Assembly: GCA_963706885.1 (NCBI GenBank)
Contig: CAVPNX010000018.1
Coordinates: forward strand, 35,839-99,838
Length of the DNA stretch: 64,000 bases
Origin: Prado023 sp963706885
Lineage (GTDB): Bacteria; Actinomycetota; Actinomycetes; S36-B12; CAIYMF01
Direction of reading: 5' to 3'
Of the stretch, positions 56,061-64,000 are shown one piece after another. The first letter of the stretch is position 1, and each line of letters starts with the position of its first letter. A program made the position numbers and the translations under genes. A model generated the notes under the pieces. It was not told the DNA's origin. It saw nothing but the letters and a program-made list of their open reading frames with translations, and ran no database searches.

Positions 56061-56894
56061 CTACCCGATGTCACGCCGGAACGTCGTGACGCGACCGATC
56101 ACCACCAGGATGACCGCGTAACCCAGCAGGGTCAGGGTGCCCTGCCACGCGTTGAGCAGCTCCGCCAGGCCCGAGCTGACGTACAGGCTCGATCCGGCGA
56201 TCGCCTCCCCCGCAGCCCCGGGCAGGAACTTGCTCAGCGCCTCCGTCGCGTCGAACTGCGCCAGCAGCAGTCGCAGCAGGGGCTCGACGAACTGCGTGAA
56301 CGCCAGCAGCACGACGATGGCGGCCACCTGGTTGGTCAGCACCGAGCCGAAGCCGACCCCGACCAGCGCCCAGAGGGTCAGGGCCACCACGGACAGCACG
56401 AGCGTGCGCTGGATGGTGCGATCACCCAGGAGCGTGGGCTCGCCCATGATCCCCAGCGTTGCCGCCCCGCCGATGAGGGTGCCGACGACGCCGGCGACGG
56501 CGACGACGAATGCGAACGGCAGGATCGCCACCAGCTTGGACCCCAGGACCATGCTGCGACGCGGCTCGGCCAGCAGCGTCGGGGTGATCGTGCGGTGCCG
56601 GAACTCCCCGGTCACGCTGAGCGCCCCGAGGATCGCCGGGAAGATGTAGCCCAGGGCCACGGCCAGCGTGTAGACCGACGTGGCGATCGCCATCTCGTCG
56701 AGCACGGCATTGCCGAACCCACTGCTACCCGACGGAGGGGCGCCGGCCTTCTCCGCCTCGCGCATGCCCATGACCAACGAGAACGCCATGATCACGCCCA
56801 TCACGACCATGTAGCCGAACATGACCAGCGCCGTCAGCCACCACGTCCGGGTGGTGGAGACCTTGCGCAGCTCCGTGCGCAGGGCGGCGATCAT
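56061..56894 (-). CDS. ABC transporter permease (ABC-2 type)
   Basis: This 277-residue ABC-2 type permease begins MIAALRTELRKVSTTRTWWLT. It has six membrane helices, with the usual exoplasmic loop after the first (residues 45-75). In the sequence as given it is fused in frame to the ATPase. Taking one extra base out of the C/G run near 56916-56922 instead yields an ATPase that ends with TGA overlapping this ATG (ATGA), the normal operon arrangement. It should export a lipid, peptide or drug together with the ATPase. Substrate unknown. Confidence 0.82.
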   Translation of the reverse strand: MIAALRTELRKVSTTRTWWLTALVMFGYMVVMGVIMAFSLVMGMREAEKAGAPPSGSSGFGNAVLDEMAIATSVYTLAVALGYIFPAILGALSVTGEFRHRTITPTLLAEPRRSMVLGSKLVAILPFAFVVAVAGVVGTLIGGAATLGIMGEPTLLGDRTIQRTLVLSVVALTLWALVGVGFGSVLTNQVAAIVVLLAFTQFVEPLLRLLLAQFDATEALSKFLPGAAGEAIAGSSLYVSSGLAELLNAWQGTLTLLGYAVILVVIGRVTTFRRDIG

Positions 56895-57905
56895 CGGGCC
56901 ACCCCCGGTGCCGCGCCCGGGGTGCCGGGCGGTGGCCACCTGTGCCGCGGCGCTGGGTGGCATCGCCCGGGGGTCCACCGGGTCTGCCGTGAGCTGCAGG
57001 AACAGCGCCTCGAGGCTGGTGTCCGCCGGAGCGAGCTCGTGAAGTTGCAGGCCTCGCGCGTAGGCCGCGTCCCCCACCTGCGGGCAGTGCCGGTCGAACA
57101 CGACCGCGGTGGTCGGGCCGTCGAACCGCGTGCTCGGCCCCCAGCCCTGCTCGGCGACCAGGGCCGCAAGGCCCGCGGCATCCGGGGAGCTGATCCGGAC
57201 GGCGGGGCGGGCCATCGCCTCGAGCTGGGCCAGCGAGGAGGCGTGGACCAGGCGCCCGCGCGCGATGATCACCACGTCGTCGACCGTCTGCTCGACCTCG
57301 GAGAGCACGTGGCTGGAGACCAGCACGGTGCGGCCCTGCCCGGCCAGGTAGCGCAGGAACTGCCGCAGCCACGCGATGCCCTCCGGGTCCAGGCCGTTGG
57401 CCGGCTCGTCGAGGAGCAGCACCTGCGGGTCACCCAGCAGCGTGGTGGCCAGCGCGAGGCGCTGGCGCATGCCCATCGAGAACCCGCCAGTGCGCCGGTC
57501 GGCGGCGTCGGTCAGCCCGACAACGGCCAGGACCTCGTCGCAGCGGTCATCGCCGACCCCGATCTGCGGGGCGTAGACGCGCAGGTGGTCGCGCGCAGTC
57601 CGGCCCGGGTGGAACGAGGCCGCCTCCAGCGCGGCTCCCACGTGACTGGCCGGGCGGGTGCGTGCGGCGTACGGCCGTCCCCCGATCGTGGCCGTGCCGG
57701 CGTTGGGCGTGGCCAGGCCGAGCAGCATCCGCAGGGTCGTGGTCTTGCCCGCGCCGTTCGGCCCGAGGAAGCCGGTCACGCGGCCGGGGGCGACCGTGAA
57801 GCTCAGGTCCGTGACCGCGTGGACCGGACCGAAGCGCTTGGTCAGCCCGTGGACCTCGACGATCCCGGCCTCAGGCGTGAACGCCACCGGTGGAGCAGAC
57901 GTCAT
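56891..57905 (-). CDS. ABC transporter ATP-binding protein (apparently fused to its permease)
   Basis: This ABC ATPase has Walker A GPNGAGKTT, signature SMGMRQRLALA, Walker B VLLLDEPANGLDPEG and the switch His in SSHVLSE. It belongs to the multidrug/antibiotic exporter group. The C-terminal third (from residue 230) is the usual extra domain. As read, there is no stop before the permease, giving a 614-residue chain. An extra base near 56916-56922 would explain the fusion, and then the ATPase has about 337 residues ending in GVAR. It forms an operon with the permease and GH31 gene. Confidence 0.85.
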
Positions 57906-57998
57906 GCCCCAAGCCTGTCACCGACAGCCACACCATTGCGGGGCGGCCCCGTGTGCGGCGAGTCACACCTGACGCCGCGCGACGCCCCGGGTCGCCCG

Positions 57999-59204
57999 TC
58001 AGGCGGCCAGGGTGTCCGAGTCGGCGACCTCGGCCACCTCGGCCGGGGCCGGCGTCTCCTGGACCCACTCCGGGGCGCGGTTGAACCGGCCGAACGCGTT
58101 GTTGGGCAGCGCCAGGCGGCAGACCTTGCGCCACGCGGAGGCCACCTGCTTGGGCAGCGGGCCGGTGACGTAGGGCAGGTCGTAGCGCTCGAACAGGTCC
58201 TGGATCCGCGGGGAGATCTCCTTGTACCGGGTGCTGGGCATGTCCGGGAACAGGTGGTGCTCGATCTGGAACGACAGGTTGCCGGTCATCGTGTGCATCG
58301 CCTGGCCGCCGGAGATGTTGGCCGATCCGACCATCTGGCGCACGTACCACTCGCCCTTGGTCTCGCCCTCGATCGAGGTCTTCGAGAACGTGGCGACCCC
58401 CTCGGGGAAGTGCCCGCACATGATCACCGAGTGCGTCCACACGTTGCGCGCGAGGTTCGCCGCGATGTTGGCGGTCAGGGTGGCAGCGAAGGCCGGGATC
58501 GCCGCGAACGGGTTGACCAGCGCGGCGATGGCCGGGTTCACCAGGTAGTCCTTGCGGAACTGCCGACCGATCTTGGCAAGCACCTTGCGGCCATCGCGCT
58601 TGAAGGCCTCGTCGACCGGCTTCTTGCGCTTGTAGTAGGCACCCAGCTCGAGGTCGTAGGCGGCGATGGCGTACTCGAAGAGGATCATGTTCACGAAGTT
58701 GTACAGCGGCTGGCCCAGCGTCGCCCTCGTCCAGCGCTGGTCCTCGTCGACACGCATGATCCCGTAGCCGAGGTCGTTGTCCCGGCCCACGACGTTCGTG
58801 TAGCGGTGGTGGACCTCGTTGTGCGAGTGCTTCCACATCTCCGCGGGCGCGGCGTTGTCCCACTCCCACGTGGTGGAGTGGATCGCCGGGTCGCGCATCC
58901 AGTCCCACTGGCCGTGCAGGATGTTGTGCCCGATCTCCATGTTCTCCAGGATCTTGGCCACCGACAGCCCCACCGTCCCGGCGATCCACGCCGGGGGGAA
59001 CCAGGCGAACAGCAGCACCCCGCGTGAGCCCATCTCGAGCAGGCGCTGGGACTTGATGAGGCGTCGGATGTAGGCCGCGTCCTCCTCGCCCAGGCTGGCG
59101 AACACCTCCTCGCGAAGGGCATCGAGCTCGCGACCGATCGCCTCGATGTCGGCGTCGGTCAGGTGCGCGACCGGGTTGTCGGTGCGCTTCTGGATGACGG
59201 TCAT
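57999..59204 (-). CDS. Acyl-CoA/fatty acid desaturase (DesA3-like)
   Basis: This 401-residue membrane desaturase has the three His boxes of diiron membrane desaturases: HNILH (H93-H97), HSHNEVHH (H126-H133) and QIEHHLFPDMP. It introduces a double bond (probably delta-9) into a fatty acyl chain with O2. The layout matches the mycobacterial DesA3 family. GGAG precedes ATG 59204. The electron donor gene lies 32 bp upstream on the same strand, as in the DesA3-oxidoreductase pair. Confidence 0.92.
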   Translation of the reverse strand: MTVIQKRTDNPVAHLTDADIEAIGRELDALREEVFASLGEEDAAYIRRLIKSQRLLEMGSRGVLLFAWFPPAWIAGTVGLSVAKILENMEIGHNILHGQWDWMRDPAIHSTTWEWDNAAPAEMWKHSHNEVHHRYTNVVGRDNDLGYGIMRVDEDQRWTRATLGQPLYNFVNMILFEYAIAAYDLELGAYYKRKKPVDEAFKRDGRKVLAKIGRQFRKDYLVNPAIAALVNPFAAIPAFAATLTANIAANLARNVWTHSVIMCGHFPEGVATFSKTSIEGETKGEWYVRQMVGSANISGGQAMHTMTGNLSFQIEHHLFPDMPSTRYKEISPRIQDLFERYDLPYVTGPLPKQVASAWRKVCRLALPNNAFGRFNRAPEWVQETPAPAEVAEVADSDTLAA

Positions 59205-59236
59205 GGTGTCAGCTCCGGGTGGGGTTCGTTGTGGGG

Positions 59237-60307
59237 TCAGAGGTCGAGGGAGCACGGCCCGGCGGCCGCGCTGATGCAGGTCTGGATCTTCACGCCGTCA
59301 CCGGGGACGGCGGTGGTCAGCGTTCCCGAGCGCAGGTCGCGCACCGCCCCGGACTCCAACGGCACGATGCAGCCCATGCAGATGCCCATCCGGCAGCCCG
59401 AGGGCATCAGCACCCCGGCCGCCTCGCCGGCGTCCAGAAGGGGGGTCGCACCGTCGGCCTCGACGACCGTGCCGGACCGGGCGAACGAGACCGCCCCGCC
59501 CTCGCCGGTCACGACCACGTGTGGTCGGAACCGCTCGGTGTGCAGGGCGTCCGGCACCTCCGCGGCCTCCCAGCGCGCCTCGAGGGCGTCGAGGAGGCCG
59601 GTGGGCCCGCAGGCCCAGGCCTGGCGGGTGGCCCAGTCGGGCACGATCCCGTCGAGCTCGCCCACGTCGAGCAGCCCCTCGGTGTCGGTGTGTCGCTCGA
59701 TGAGCCGGATCCGGCCGGCGGAGGCCATGTCGCGCAGCTCGGCGCCGAAGATCACGTCGTGCTCAGTGGGGGCGCTGTGCAGCACCACGACATCGGCCAG
59801 CTCGGGCAGGCGGTGGCGCAGCATCCCCATCACGGGGGTGATCCCGCTGCCGGCGGTGACGAACAGGAGCTGCGTCGGCGCCGTGGCAGGGAGGTGGAAG
59901 TCGCCCGTGGCCTGGTCGAGCTGGATCACCGTGCCGGCGCGGGCACGGCGCACGATGTGGTTGCTCACCCTGCCGTCGGGGATCGCCTTGACCGTGATCG
60001 CGAACAGGCCATCGCGGCGCGGACCGGACGTCAGGGAGTAGGCGCGCCACAGCCGGACGCCGTCGACGTCGATGCCGATCCGGACGTACTGGCCGGGCAG
60101 GTGCCCCTGCCAGCCACGGCCCGGGCGGATGAGAACCGTGGCCGCATCGGCGGTCTCCGGGGTGATCGCCTCGATCCGGCCACGCAGGGCAGCGCCGCTG
60201 CGCAGGGGGTCGATCACATCGAGGTAGTCCGACGGGACCAGGGGGGTCGTCACAGCCCCCAGCACGCGCATCAGCCCGTCTCGGACCGGGGTAGACGTGG
60301 AGGCCAT
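59237..60307 (-). CDS. Ferredoxin reductase (desaturase electron donor; FAD/NAD + 2Fe-2S)
   Basis: This 356-residue protein has an FNR-type FAD domain (GQYVRIGI, RAYSLTSGP), an NAD(P) domain (TAGSGITPVMGML, CGPTGLLDALE), and a C-terminal plant-type 2Fe-2S domain (CRMGICMGC plus Cys in IQTCISAA). It passes electrons from NAD(P)H to the downstream desaturase. This is the Rv3230c-type partner of DesA3. ATG 60307 is the start. It diverges from the PucR-type regulator gene, with an inverted repeat in the shared region. Confidence 0.92.
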   Translation of the reverse strand: MASTSTPVRDGLMRVLGAVTTPLVPSDYLDVIDPLRSGAALRGRIEAITPETADAATVLIRPGRGWQGHLPGQYVRIGIDVDGVRLWRAYSLTSGPRRDGLFAITVKAIPDGRVSNHIVRRARAGTVIQLDQATGDFHLPATAPTQLLFVTAGSGITPVMGMLRHRLPELADVVVLHSAPTEHDVIFGAELRDMASAGRIRLIERHTDTEGLLDVGELDGIVPDWATRQAWACGPTGLLDALEARWEAAEVPDALHTERFRPHVVVTGEGGAVSFARSGTVVEADGATPLLDAGEAAGVLMPSGCRMGICMGCIVPLESGAVRDLRSGTLTTAVPGDGVKIQTCISAAAGPCSLDL

Positions 60308-60352
60308 GCTTCCATTGTTCCCAGCATTGCGGATAACCTCGTGCCCCTGACT

Positions 60353-60381
60353 GGTGAATCCGCAGCTGGGATTTGTTCACC
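60353..60381. promoter_or_regulatory. Inverted repeat GGTGAA-N17-TTCACC in the divergent region
   Basis: GGTGAA (60353-60358) and TTCACC (60376-60381) form inverted arms 17 nt apart between the reductase and the PucR-type gene. It could be the operator of that regulator. Evidence is only position and symmetry. Confidence 0.35.
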
Positions 60382-60399
60382 GAGGACAAAGGAGGCGCG

Positions 60400-61664
60400 A
60401 TGCCCGACTGGAGACCGCTCCCCGACCAGACACGGCCGAACCTGACCGGCCCGGTGCTGGTGGCCCTCGAGGGACGGCTGCACGACGTGGCGCAGCAGAC
60501 GATCGACGCTGTGGCCCAGGAGGTGCCCGGCTATCGGGGAACCCTCGATGAGGCGGCCCAGGCGATCCTCGCCCAGGCGGTGGAGCTCGCGCTCAGCGGG
60601 TTCCTCTCGCTGGCAGCCGCCGACCAGGACCCGAGCGCCCCCCTGGCCCCCGCACTTCAGGGCGCCTTCGCCCTCGGCCAGGGGGAGGCCCGCCGGGGCC
60701 GGCCGATGGATGCGCTGCTCTCGGCCTACCGCGTGGGCGCCCGGGTGGCGTGGCGCGGGCTGGCCGGCGCAGCCGTCGACGCCGGGCTGCCCGCCGACGA
60801 GGTCGTGCTCTTCGCCGAGCTGGTCTTCGCCTACATCGACGCGCTGTCCGCGGCCAGCGTCGCCGGTCACGCCGAGGAGCTGGCCGTTGCCGGTCGCGTC
60901 CGCCAGCGCAACCTGGAGCGCCTGACGCACGGGCTGCTCGTCGGCGGCCCCGCCGACCAGCTGCAGGCGGCCGCCCAACGTGCCGAGTGGACGCCTCCCG
61001 CCGGGCTTGTGGCCGTCGTGCTCCCGGAGTCACGGGTCGCCGACGTCCTGGCCCGGATCGACCCGAGGACGCTCCAGCCGGGGGACGACATCCCCGGGTT
61101 GGAGCCGGGCGAGGCGGTCCTGCTCGTGCCCGACCCGGATGCGCGGTTCCACGCCGGGCTGTCGCGGGGACTGGCCGGTGAGGCGGCAGTCATGGGCCCG
61201 GTGCGACCCTGGGTCGAGGCCAGCGGCTCCTTCCAGCGCGCCCTGCGCGCGTGGCGGCTCGGCCTGGCCGGCACCACGCCCGCGGTGACCCCGGGCGTGG
61301 GCGCGGCCACCGGGCGGCCACCCAACCGGCTCGGATCGTCAACACCGAGGACGTGCTGCCGGAGCTGGTGGTGGCCGCCGACCCCGTGGCCCTGGCCGAC
61401 CTCCGGGCCCGCGCCCTGGCCCCGCTGGCCGACCTGCGCCCGGCCGTCGCCGCCCGGCTCATCGAGACCCTGCGCGCCTGGCTGCTCAACCGCGGGCGGC
61501 GCGAGGATGTGGCCGCCGCGCTCTTCGTCCACCCGCAGACCGTCCGCTACCGGATGGGCCAGGTCCGCGAGCTGTTCGGCGACTCCCTCGACGATCCGAG
61601 GGTGACCCTCGAGCTGACCCTCGCGCTGACCCTGGCTGACCCGCCGGCCACCGGGACCAGCTGA
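60400..61664 (+). CDS. PucR-type helix-turn-helix regulator (frame break near 61320)
   Basis: This regulator has an N-terminal helical sensor region. Its C-terminal HTH is of the PucR type (NRGRREDVAAALFVHPQTVRYRMGQV, LFGDSLDDPRVTLELTLAL). The frame changes near 61300-61335, equal to one missing base or two extra ones. The joined protein has about 421 residues. AAGGAGG precedes ATG 60400. It diverges from the desaturase electron-donor gene, which suggests that it controls fatty acid desaturation. In mycobacteria that job is done by a TetR protein, so this would be a different regulator. Effector unknown. Confidence 0.84.
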
Positions 61665-61796
61665 CCGGAGGTGGTGCACGTCACGCCCTGGGCACCCGGG
61701 GTGGCGCAGCCCGACGAGGTCGCCCACTGGAACACTGTGGCTGTGACTGCCCATGACGATCCCGTGACGGCCGTTGTGTCGACCCTCGAGGAGCCG

Positions 61797-63992
61797 ATGC
61801 CGCACGGGATCCTCGCCCGGCACGGTGCGGCGATGGCCCGGCACGCGAAGGCCGTGGCGCTCATCAGCCTCCTGCTGGCGGTGGGCGCCTACCTCGTGGC
61901 CGCGCTCGGCGTCGGCGGCCAGTCCCTGTTCGACCGGCTCGAGCTCGGCGAGCCCACAGTTGCCGGCGAGGCGCTCGAGGGCCGGGAGCTGCTTGCCGAG
62001 AACGACCCGACCGGATCGAGCATCCAGGCGCTCTGGGAGTCCGTCGACCCCGAGTCGGCCGAGTTCCTGGCGGCTGCGGCGGCGGTCAACGCCGACCTCG
62101 TGGCCATCCCCGGGGTGGATCAGGTCATCGACCCCACCACGGTCGGTCCTGCGGCGATCTCCACCGACGGCGACTCAGCGCTGGTCACCGTCCTGCTGGA
62201 TCCGACCCTCAGTGACGAGGCCGACGACCAGGCCCACGACGCCGTCGAGGAACGCCTCGCCCAACTACCCGAGGACCTGCCCGGCTCCACGGTCGCGGTC
62301 ACGAGCATCGAGCAGCTCGTCGAGACGATCACCTCCCAGGTGGAGGCCGACCTCAAGAAGGGCGAGGGCCTGTCGCTGCCGGTGACCCTGCTCGTGATGG
62401 TCCTGATCTTCGGTGGCTTCGCCGCTGCGGGCGTGCCCCTGGCCGGGGCCATCGCCTCCATCGCCGGCGGCCTCATCGCCCTGCTGGCCTTCACCTACGT
62501 GATCGACCTGGACATCACCGTCGTCAACGTGGTCACCGTGCTGGGCCTGGGCCTGTGCATCGACTACTCGCTGCTGATGGTGTCCCGGTACCGGGAGCAG
62601 CTGCACGACCTGCACGACCTCAGCGAGCCGGGTGCGCACCGTGAGGTGCCGCGCGAGGTCCGCGAGCGCGCCATGGCGATCACGATGGCCACCGCGGGGC
62701 GCACCGTGCTGTTCAGCGGTGTCACCGTCGCGATCGCGGTGGCGGGCCTGCTGTTCATCGACATGACGATCATCCAGTCGGTCGGCGCCGGGGCGGTGAG
62801 CGTCGTGGTGATCGCGGTCGTCGTGGCCACCACGTTCGTGCCCGCCCTGCTGGTGCTGTCCACCAAGCACGTCGCCGGGGCGGGGATGCTGTCCAGGGCT
62901 CCAGGGTTCCGCAGGTTCGCGGGAGCCTTCGACCACACCCCCTCCGACGATGGCTGGTTCGCCCGGTGGGCGACCAAGGTCCAGCGGCACGCGTGGCTGG
63001 CGTTCCTGAGCGTGACCGCGCTGCTGATCCTGCTCTCGCTGCCCGCGTGGCGGATGAACCTCGTGAGCTCGGGGGTGGAGCTGCTGCCTGCCGACAATCC
63101 CACCCGCATGGTCTACGAGCAGATCCAGGCCGACTTCCCCGCGCTTGCCTCCCCATCGATCACGGTGGTCGCAGACGCAGCGGACGCCGAGGCGCTGACC
63201 GAGCTGTCCGGCACCGTTGCCGGCCTCCCCGACGTGGATCGGGTGGGCGAGGTCGAGACGACTGGCGACATCGCCCAGCTGGCGGTGTTCACCGCCGACG
63301 ACGCCGCTCCCGACGTGGTCAACGCGATCCGTGACGTCCGCCCTGACGAGCCGCAGACGTGGGTCACCGGGCAGGCCGCGATCCTGGTGGACTTCACCGA
63401 GCAGCTGCGCGAGGACGTGCCCATCGCGCTGCTGTTCGTCGTGATGGCCACGCTCGTGCTCCTGTTCCTGCTGACCGGCTCAGTGCTGATCCCGATCAAG
63501 GCCCTGCTGATGAACCTGCTCAGCCTCGGGGCGACCTTCGGCATCCTCGTGATGATCTTCCAGGACGGGCGCTTCGAGTCGATCCTGGGATTCACCTCGG
63601 CCGGGGGCATCGAGGCGACGCTGCCGGTGATCATCTTCGCGTTCGCGTTCGGCCTGTCGATGGACTACGAGGTCTTCCTGCTCTCCCGGATCAAGGAGTT
63701 CCACGACCAGGGCCACGACAACGACGCCTCCGTCCGCCTGGGACTGCAGCGCACGGGGCGGATCATCACCTCGGCCGCCCTGCTGATCATCATCGTGTTC
63801 CTCGGGTTCGCCCTCGGTGACCTGCTGGCGATCAAGCAGAACGGCATCGCCCTGGCAACGGCGGTGTTCATCGACGCCACCCTGGTCCGGATCATCCTGG
63901 TGCCGGCAACCATGACCCTGCTCGGCGAGTGGAACTGGTGGGCGCCGGGGCCCCTGCGCCGGCTGCACGACAAGCTCGGCCTGTCGCACTGA
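61797..63992 (+). CDS. MMPL family transporter (RND superfamily)
   Basis: This is a 731-residue RND-type exporter of the MMPL family, with twelve membrane helices in two halves, each with a large periplasmic-type loop. The proton-relay Asp-Tyr pairs are visible in helix 4 (GLCIDYSLLMVSRY) and helix 10 (GLSMDYEVFLLSRI). Substrates of this family in actinobacteria are lipids or antibiotics. ATG 61797 follows GAGGAG; an in-frame GTG at 61671 would add 42 residues of no conserved kind. It follows the PucR-type gene on the same strand. Confidence 0.9.
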   Translation: MPHGILARHGAAMARHAKAVALISLLLAVGAYLVAALGVGGQSLFDRLELGEPTVAGEALEGRELLAENDPTGSSIQALWESVDPESAEFLAAAAAVNADLVAIPGVDQVIDPTTVGPAAISTDGDSALVTVLLDPTLSDEADDQAHDAVEERLAQLPEDLPGSTVAVTSIEQLVETITSQVEADLKKGEGLSLPVTLLVMVLIFGGFAAAGVPLAGAIASIAGGLIALLAFTYVIDLDITVVNVVTVLGLGLCIDYSLLMVSRYREQLHDLHDLSEPGAHREVPREVRERAMAITMATAGRTVLFSGVTVAIAVAGLLFIDMTIIQSVGAGAVSVVVIAVVVATTFVPALLVLSTKHVAGAGMLSRAPGFRRFAGAFDHTPSDDGWFARWATKVQRHAWLAFLSVTALLILLSLPAWRMNLVSSGVELLPADNPTRMVYEQIQADFPALASPSITVVADAADAEALTELSGTVAGLPDVDRVGEVETTGDIAQLAVFTADDAAPDVVNAIRDVRPDEPQTWVTGQAAILVDFTEQLREDVPIALLFVVMATLVLLFLLTGSVLIPIKALLMNLLSLGATFGILVMIFQDGRFESILGFTSAGGIEATLPVIIFAFAFGLSMDYEVFLLSRIKEFHDQGHDNDASVRLGLQRTGRIITSAALLIIIVFLGFALGDLLAIKQNGIALATAVFIDATLVRIILVPATMTLLGEWNWWAPGPLRRLHDKLGLSH

Positions 63993-64000
63993 GGCGACCG

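Noticed and set aside
55725..59027. An uninterrupted 1100-codon frame on the plus strand
   Set aside because: It is antisense to GH31, the ABC genes and the desaturase, which have clear conserved motifs. Its product is a His/Arg/Asp/Gly/Val mix with no domain, as expected from the opposite strand of high-GC coding DNA.

Overview
The window is about 70% G+C, densely coded on both strands, and reads as a chromosomal segment of a high-GC Gram-positive bacterium (Actinomycetota). Support for this comes from a DinB-like mycothiol-type enzyme, a DUF222/HNH protein behind an actinobacterial-type LexA box, a mycobacterial-style desaturase/ferredoxin-reductase pair, a MapB-like methionine aminopeptidase, and many genes whose start codon lies 6-7 nt after a TANNNT -10 element (leaderless arrangement). 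Genus cannot be given. I see no rRNA, tRNA, CRISPR array, insertion sequence or prophage, and no gene-free stretch over 300 bp.

Layout. 1-9.5 kb: the 3' end of NAD synthetase, panB, an MFS exporter, methionine aminopeptidase, a MarR regulator, a CPBP protease/K+ channel pair, a YwiC-like membrane protein, and cysK-cysE for cysteine synthesis. 9.5-20.5 kb (minus strand): a secreted zinc protease with a Pro-Thr repeat tail, then a tightly overlapping chain (GH63-like glucosidase, ceramidase-like protein, acyltransferase, small membrane protein), glutamate-cysteine ligase, a 4Fe-4S protein and a beta-propeller lipoprotein behind a DtxR/IdeR-like box. 20.8-31.5 kb: an MFS transporter, the SOS-box HNH gene, DUF2231, a serine hydrolase, a YyaL-type protein, two unrecognised overlapping genes and a PH/SHOCT protein, an oxidoreductase and DUF1801. 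31.5-45.7 kb: GNAT, an ECF cobalt/nickel transporter (cbiMNQO), class I aldolase, a 5'-truncated flavin oxidoreductase, a tyrosine phenol-lyase-like enzyme, DUF4921, a double GNAT, two MFS proteins, a Crp/Fnr regulator and an unusual Ile-Pro repeat membrane protein. 45.8-50 kb: a persulfide/sulfite detoxification operon (rhodanese, CstB-like persulfide dioxygenase, TauE exporter) whose promoter spacer holds a perfect 16-bp CsoR/CstR-type palindrome, followed by a ClC channel. 50-64 kb: a DinB-like enzyme, protoporphyrinogen oxidase with a radical SAM/SPASM partner, GH31 with an ABC exporter, a fatty acid desaturase with its reductase, a divergent PucR-type regulator, and an MMPL exporter.

A dominating feature is that about fourteen genes are split by single-base frame breaks. 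Nearly all are one extra base, several in C or G runs, and joining the frames restores normal family lengths. Most are therefore probably sequencing or assembly errors rather than true pseudogenes; such genes are given below as one span with the break noted.
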